From the NCBI GenBank assembly GCA_003427395.1, contig BFEA01000198.1:492474-516424 (forward strand): a DNA stretch of 23,951 bases, given 5' to 3'. A program made the position numbers and the translations under genes. Origin of the DNA: Chara braunii (taxonomy: Eukaryota > Streptophyta > Charophyceae > Charales > Characeae). Under the pieces are notes generated by a model. That model did not search any database, was not told the origin of the DNA, and saw only the letters and a list, made by a program, of their open reading frames with translations. Shown in pieces: positions 19,973-23,951 of this stretch (positions are counted from its first letter, which is position 1; each line of letters starts with the position of its first letter).

Positions 19973-21240
19973 GGGCAGAAGAAAGATGTGAATGAGAAGG
20001 ACAGGATAAAGAAGGCGGAGCCTTAAAGCCGAGGAGGGCAGGGACCGTTGAGACGGTCACAAAGATTGGGTGTTGAGGAATGAGAAAATTGAGGATTGAG
20101 TGAGCGGAAGGGTCAATCTTGAGAAATGGCTATTGAGAGAATGACCGCCAGACCGGCCATGGGGGTGACCTTGTTGATAAGAGGCTGTCAAACCAGCCAT
20201 GAGAATCAGCCTTGGAAATAACATTCGATTGAATGATTGAGGATTGAATATTGCATTGCATAGGCAGGGGACCCTAGACAACTTCAAATGGACTTGGAAA
20301 TAGCCTTGAAATGTATTTTCTTCTTTTTCTAGTCTTTGGCCTCAGCAGGAGGGGGATACCGGTGCTCGCACCGCGACCCCAAGACCTCTATCCCTGTAAG
20401 GGAAAAAGTCTCAGCGCGACCTGTTCCTCTTGTAAGGGGATGAGGGTTAAAGGACCGAGGCACCTACCTTTTGGATCGGTGCGGGACGTCCGGAACTGAC
20501 CCCGACAACAAGCTCTAGTCGGGAAGTTCGAGTTGCGCCTCATGTTGAACGCCTAAACGTCAAAGGGTGAGAGAACCAAATGGGCGAGAGAGCCATTCTT
20601 TTTCTAGTCTCTTTTGTTCTCCCCAACCACACGTCATGCCGTTGAGGGGCGGCACGACCGCTTGAAATGGACCACGGCGACTTGCGTTAAGTTGAGCAGC
20701 ACTGTCCAGAGGGAGGAATTGGGCGTGGTACCGGGCGGAAGCCAGAACCACCACAGGGCATTGACACCGCCCCGCCGGAGCATTCCAACTGCTTCGGGAC
20801 TAATTGCGAGGTCTTCGTAACTGCATTCGTGGACTAATTGAGAGCCTCAACTCCTTTGAAAGGAAGAGGCCGGATCCAGAAAATTACCACTCGGGAGGAA
20901 CGATTCGCGAGGAAGCCCTTACGAAAAGACGGGGTCCTGGAGGCTTGGACTGGACCTGCCTTCCAGATGTGAGGAGGTACCTCAGTAATGACGTCTGTCT
21001 CGTAAGCGGCAAAAGGTCAGACAGAGTAAGGTGATGAGGTGAGTTATCAGCAGGGGGAGGACTGATCACCCTTCCTCTTTGAGGCTGATGGACCGGCATC
21101 CGCCTACTCGTTGGTGGGCCAAAGGTTGTATACCTCCGAGTGTAAACTAGTCGTGCAATGGGGACATCGCATTTTGTGTGGGGTAAAGGTGTGCTATCTA
21201 CCAGAAAAAAAAAACAACGTGCAAAAACAAGGAAACTTGT
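19973..21240. other. No recognised gene; GC-richer unique segment
   Basis: After the 54-bp repeats the sequence becomes less repetitive and, from about 20330, richer in GC. Short open frames exist (20311-20499, 20804-21034) but none has recognisable domains. No cytosine methyltransferase motif I or PC motif was found here when I looked for the missing N-terminal part of the enzyme at 22.1 kb. Confidence 0.5.
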
Positions 21241-21830
21241 GGTGTAATTGACTTTGCGCAGGCTTAGGAAGAGGTCTGGCAAGATGTCTAGAAGAGAGGA
21301 AAATGATTGTGTAATTGACTTTGCGCAGGCTTAATGAAAGACCTGACAAAATGTCCAGAAGAAAGGAAAAAATGGTTGTGAAATTGACTTTGCGCAGACT
21401 TAAGAAGAGGCCTGGCAAGATGTCCAGAAGAAAAAAAAAATGGTTGTGCAATTGACTTTGCGCAGGCTTAAGAATAGGACTGACAAGATGTCCAAAAGAA
21501 AGAAAAATGTGGTTGTATATTAGACTTTGCGCAAGTTTGGGAAAAGGTCTGGCAAGAAGGTTAGAAGAGAAATGGATGAGTAACTGCCGTTGCATAGGGC
21601 TTAAGAAAAGGTCTGGCAAGAGAGTCAGAAGAGAAGTGGATGAGTAATTGACCTTGCGAAGGCATGAGAGAAGGCCTGGTAGGGCTGTCCAAAGAGAAAG
21701 ATACGGGTGGTTGGGGTTACATGAACTTAAGAAAAGGACTACCAAAGACGCCCAGAAAAGTGAGAGATGTGTAATGGACTTTGCATGAGTTTAAACAAGG
21801 CCTGGGGAGATGCCAGAAGAAAAGATGCGT
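21241..21830 (+). repeat. About 68-bp tandem repeat, seven to eight units
   Basis: GACTTTGCGCAGGCTTAAG and CTGGCAAGATGTCCAGAAGA recur, with the first word at 21250, 21317, 21386, 21454 and 21523, then more diverged at about 21585, 21650 and 21777. The long minus-strand open frame across it (21194-21745) arises from the repetition. From 21831 to about 22115 I see no gene. Confidence 0.88.
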
Positions 21831-22115
21831 ATGAATAAACTAAGTAATGTGGATTCGAGAATGAGGGTGACATGCATGCAGAATTGGCAGGACTAGAAAA
21901 AGTCGGGCAAAATGACATAGGAAAAATATATGAGAACTGACTAAGCATGAGACTGAGGAAAGAATGATGGAAAAACATGGATTGCACGGGCCAAAAAGTG
22001 GACTACTGTTTGATGACTCTAAGAGTAATGAATAAGACGAAATCAAAATGATTTCTGTCCAAGAATGTTTTCTCAACGAAATGGGAAGATAGATTTGAGA
22101 TTACGAATAATTGTG

Positions 22116-22490
22116 TCTGGGTTCGCTGATTCGAAGTGGGTATCACCACAACAAAGGCGGCGGTTGTACTGGACGAACATCCCCCTTCCGGAGTGAATGC
22201 CCTGACATTGAGTCGCATCCGAAAACTTGCCTACAATTTGTTTTCAACAAAGCCAAGGCATAGAATGAGAAAATCAATTGTGTTATGACATAAAATTGTC
22301 ATCCTGGGAATAAAACCAGCATACCAGTAGTTAAGTGCATGAAGCAAGGAGAGCCCCGTCTGCTTCATGTTACTGAAGTTGAAAGAATTATGGGCTGCCC
22401 TGCTGGGTATACAGAATTGACTGAAGAGGAAGTTAACATCTCAATTGAGGAAAAGATAAAGAGGCAGAGCTATGATGGAAATAAGCAACC
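22116..22490 (+). pseudogene. C-terminal remnant of a DNMT3/phage-like cytosine-5 DNA methyltransferase
   Basis: Such enzymes transfer a methyl group from S-adenosylmethionine to cytosine C5. The + strand encodes WVSPQQRRRLYWTNIPLPE (22137-22193), matching the (N/D)-x-VS-x-x-(Q/H)R-x-R-(L/Y)YWxNIP motif near conserved motif VIII. After a shift into another frame, KTCLQFVFNKAKA, a TAG (22261), NEKINCVMT, a TAA (22291) and IPVV...LLHVTEVERIMGCPAGYTEL follow. The last part matches the motif IX region LWCTEMERVFGFPVHYTDV of animal DNMT3. The order and spacing agree with DNMT3 through this region. Catalytic motifs I, IV (PC) and VI upstream and motif X downstream were not found, so this is a dead fragment. 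It lies in pol orientation, about 200 bp before the polypurine tract. There is no sign of introns. Confidence 0.8.
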
Positions 22491-22695
22491 TGGTCTAAGC
22501 TGTAGAACCTTCGACTCCCCCATACCCTCCTCCACCCCGAGGGGCGGAAGCTAAGGAAAACGTTGAGAAAGGAATGGGATAAGAACAGAATGGACCCTAG
22601 CAAACTAACCACCCATAACATCTCATCCTCCTCTCCCGTCTATCCCTTCAAAATCCACTAACAAGAGATTGGTGTGCGATGAGGACATCGCGAAT
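22491..22695. other. 3' untranslated end of the retroelement
   Basis: Between the methyltransferase remnant and the polypurine tract there is pyrimidine-rich sequence (TCCTCCTCTCCCGTC) and a final GATGAGGACATCGCGAATGA. The latter resembles the GATGAGGACRTC word often seen just before the tract in plant Ty3/gypsy elements. No gene was seen. Confidence 0.5.
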
Positions 22696-22707
22696 GAGTG
22701 GGGGGAA
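22696..22707 (+). promoter_or_regulatory. Polypurine tract, plus-strand priming site
   Basis: GAGTGGGGGGAA lies directly before the TGTGTCGGGAC left end of LTR copy 2. This is the expected site for priming of plus-strand DNA synthesis, and it identifies the repeat to its right as a 3' LTR. Confidence 0.7.
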
Positions 22708-22709
22708 TG

Positions 22710-23951
22710 TGTCGGGACTGGTGGGTCCCGAATAACTTCCCATCACTCGAGAGATTGAATACAGACAATTTGTGCACAACAGAGAAATCTGGAGTGAGGA
22801 AGCAGGAGAGAGAAAAAACAAAGGATTAGCCCGCAGAAGGGAGTGATGCCCTGAGGAGAGAACCACAGGAGGAAAGAACTAGCGGCGACAAGCAAGCAAG
22901 CGCAGGAACAGGGACACATAGAACACAGCAGGAGGCCGGGAGGGTCATCGGAATGCAATAAGACTAAGGCCAAAGGACCCTTTGAACTAGCAATTGCAGC
23001 GCGACAGCAATAAGGGAATGAGGAAGTTGAGGGATGGGCGGTCAGAAGCCGCGGGAAGCCAGGAAATGAGAGGCCAACGTGGGGGCCACCTATGGGAGCC
23101 TCTGAGCGGAGGCCCACGACCAAAAAGATCTGCACTTATAAGGCGCAAGGAAACACTAAGGAGAGAGGTCGCTATGGGGCGACAAGACGCCTAAGGGGCG
23201 TGGGACACCTCGGGGAAAGGCACCCGGGGCCACGTGAGACTAAGTAAAAATAATGGCGTCCGGGGCGAAATGTGTCGGGGACCGCCGGCGGGACTAAATG
23301 TCGGGGACCACCGGCGGGACTAAGTGTCGGGGACCGCCGACGGGACTAAGTGTCGGGAACCACCGACGGGACTAAGTGTCCAGGACCACCGACGGGATAA
23401 GTGGCGGGGACATGTGAAAGTCCCAAGAAGAAACGGCGGCACCGCATGAGGGAAAAATAATAAATGCAAGGTGCACCGTCAAGATCGACATCTTGACGAC
23501 CAAGAATATTAGCACCACTAGTGCAAGTACTAGTGGTGACAAACGGGAAGGCCAAAAGGAAAAGAAAAAGTAAAGAGAACTGAAGTGGGAGGCATGGGAG
23601 CAATCCGAAAAATCTCGGATCAGCCTCCCTCAAGAAAATAGAGTCAAATAAGACTCCATGTGAAAAATAGCCCTCCGAGAGAAAATCGGAGTAGGAGGGA
23701 CCATTGTGGGAGAAATGTAAGAGTAAAAGGAAGCTGTCATGGGCATGGGAAGACCATTATTGCAGTCCGAGAAACAACGGACTGCACCTTGGGCATAGGG
23801 AGGGCCAAAATTAAGAGGAAGAGGCTAGAAATGGGCCTTAACGACCACTTGACACTTGGCATGCTAGAAAAAAAAGAGAAAAGAAAAAAAAATGGGGGAG
23901 AATAAGACAAAAAGAGTGAGAGGGAGTGAGTGAGTTGGCCGTCAGTAGGGA
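22710..23951 (+). repeat. LTR-like repeat, copy 2 (probable 3' LTR, truncated by the window end)
   Basis: This is the near-full match to 3637-4868, with the same TCGGGAC/GTCCCGA inverted repeat at the left edge and the same landmark order. It differs from copy 1 by a CTTATAAGG word at 23135-23143 where copy 1 has CGCACAAGG, so only this copy has a TATA-like element there. The right end, the TG...CA border and any target-site duplication are outside the window. Confidence 0.78.
23273..23401 (+). repeat. 26-bp minisatellite inside LTR copy 2, five units
   Basis: This is the same five-unit, 129-bp array as at 4199-4327, with point differences such as CCGGCGGG for CCGACGGG in the first two units. 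Confidence 0.9.

Noticed and set aside
19740-20060. Minus-strand 18-residue repeat protein (YFNDPPTDLFHLSHP-like)
   Set aside because: The 54-bp unit is a multiple of three and stays open in several frames on both strands, so openness is not evidence of coding.
20340-20500. Possible structured RNA or tRNA in the GC-rich segment
   Set aside because: No cloverleaf, A/B box pair or known RNA motif could be found.
21194-21745. 183-codon minus-strand frame with repeated Leu/Phe segments
   Set aside because: Each repeat corresponds to one roughly 68-bp tandem unit; there is no independent coding signal and no recognised domain.
22021-22115. Upstream extension of the methyltransferase (words like DEIKMIS)
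   Set aside because: The similarity is too weak and falls in frames with several stops; I limited the remnant to the clearly matching part.

Overview
The window looks like intergenic, transposon-dense DNA from a plant-lineage nuclear genome. No intact host gene, tRNA or rRNA was recognised. It holds a decayed hAT/BED-type DNA transposase, a very large Ty3/gypsy LTR-retrotransposon landscape, long satellite arrays, and a decayed fragment of a DNMT3/phage-like cytosine-5 DNA methyltransferase. DNMT3-type enzymes occur in streptophyte algae, mosses and gymnosperms but not in flowering plants. Methyltransferases carried inside Ty3/gypsy elements have been reported from charophyte algae. A charophyte such as Chara or Klebsormidium is therefore my best guess; this is inference only.

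Layout: 1-94 is a GA microsatellite. 378-3076 is a hAT transposase pseudogene (BED-like zinc finger, DUF659 region, hATC dimerisation region) broken by stops and frameshifts. At 3637 a repeat starts with TGTCGGGAC; the same repeat starts again at 22710 and runs off the window end. The second copy is preceded by a polypurine tract, so the pair reads best as 5' and 3' LTRs of one element with LTR starts 19,073 bp apart. Downstream of the first copy, 4.87-7.5 kb holds related, diverged LTR-like sequence, internal duplications and many short perfect hairpins, then a 250 bp pyrimidine tract.

7.78-12.12 kb is satellite: an exact 91-bp array, an 80/81-bp array with alternating unit types, and a diverged 80-bp-like array. 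Two single-N gaps in the middle array are each flanked by identical 95-bp copies, almost certainly an assembly artefact.

12.85-17.33 kb is the gag-tail, protease, reverse transcriptase, RNase H and integrase of a Ty3/gypsy element. Its catalytic residues are mostly preserved, but it is split by a handful of in-frame stops and frameshifts. A good TATA box at 17.55 kb precedes an acidic, unrecognised 3' ORF (17.6-18.6 kb) that contains one internal TAG. 18.6-22.1 kb is largely non-coding with four further tandem-repeat families (29, 40, 54 and about 68 bp). At 22.1-22.5 kb, in the same orientation as pol and about 200 bp before the polypurine tract and 3' LTR, lies the C-terminal part of a cytosine-5 methyltransferase with a frameshift and two stops.

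Taken together, the window can be read as one giant, dead retroelement that has absorbed satellites and a methyltransferase domain, inserted next to a dead hAT transposon. Nested insertions could give the same picture, because the outer end of the 3' LTR and the target-site duplications lie outside the window.
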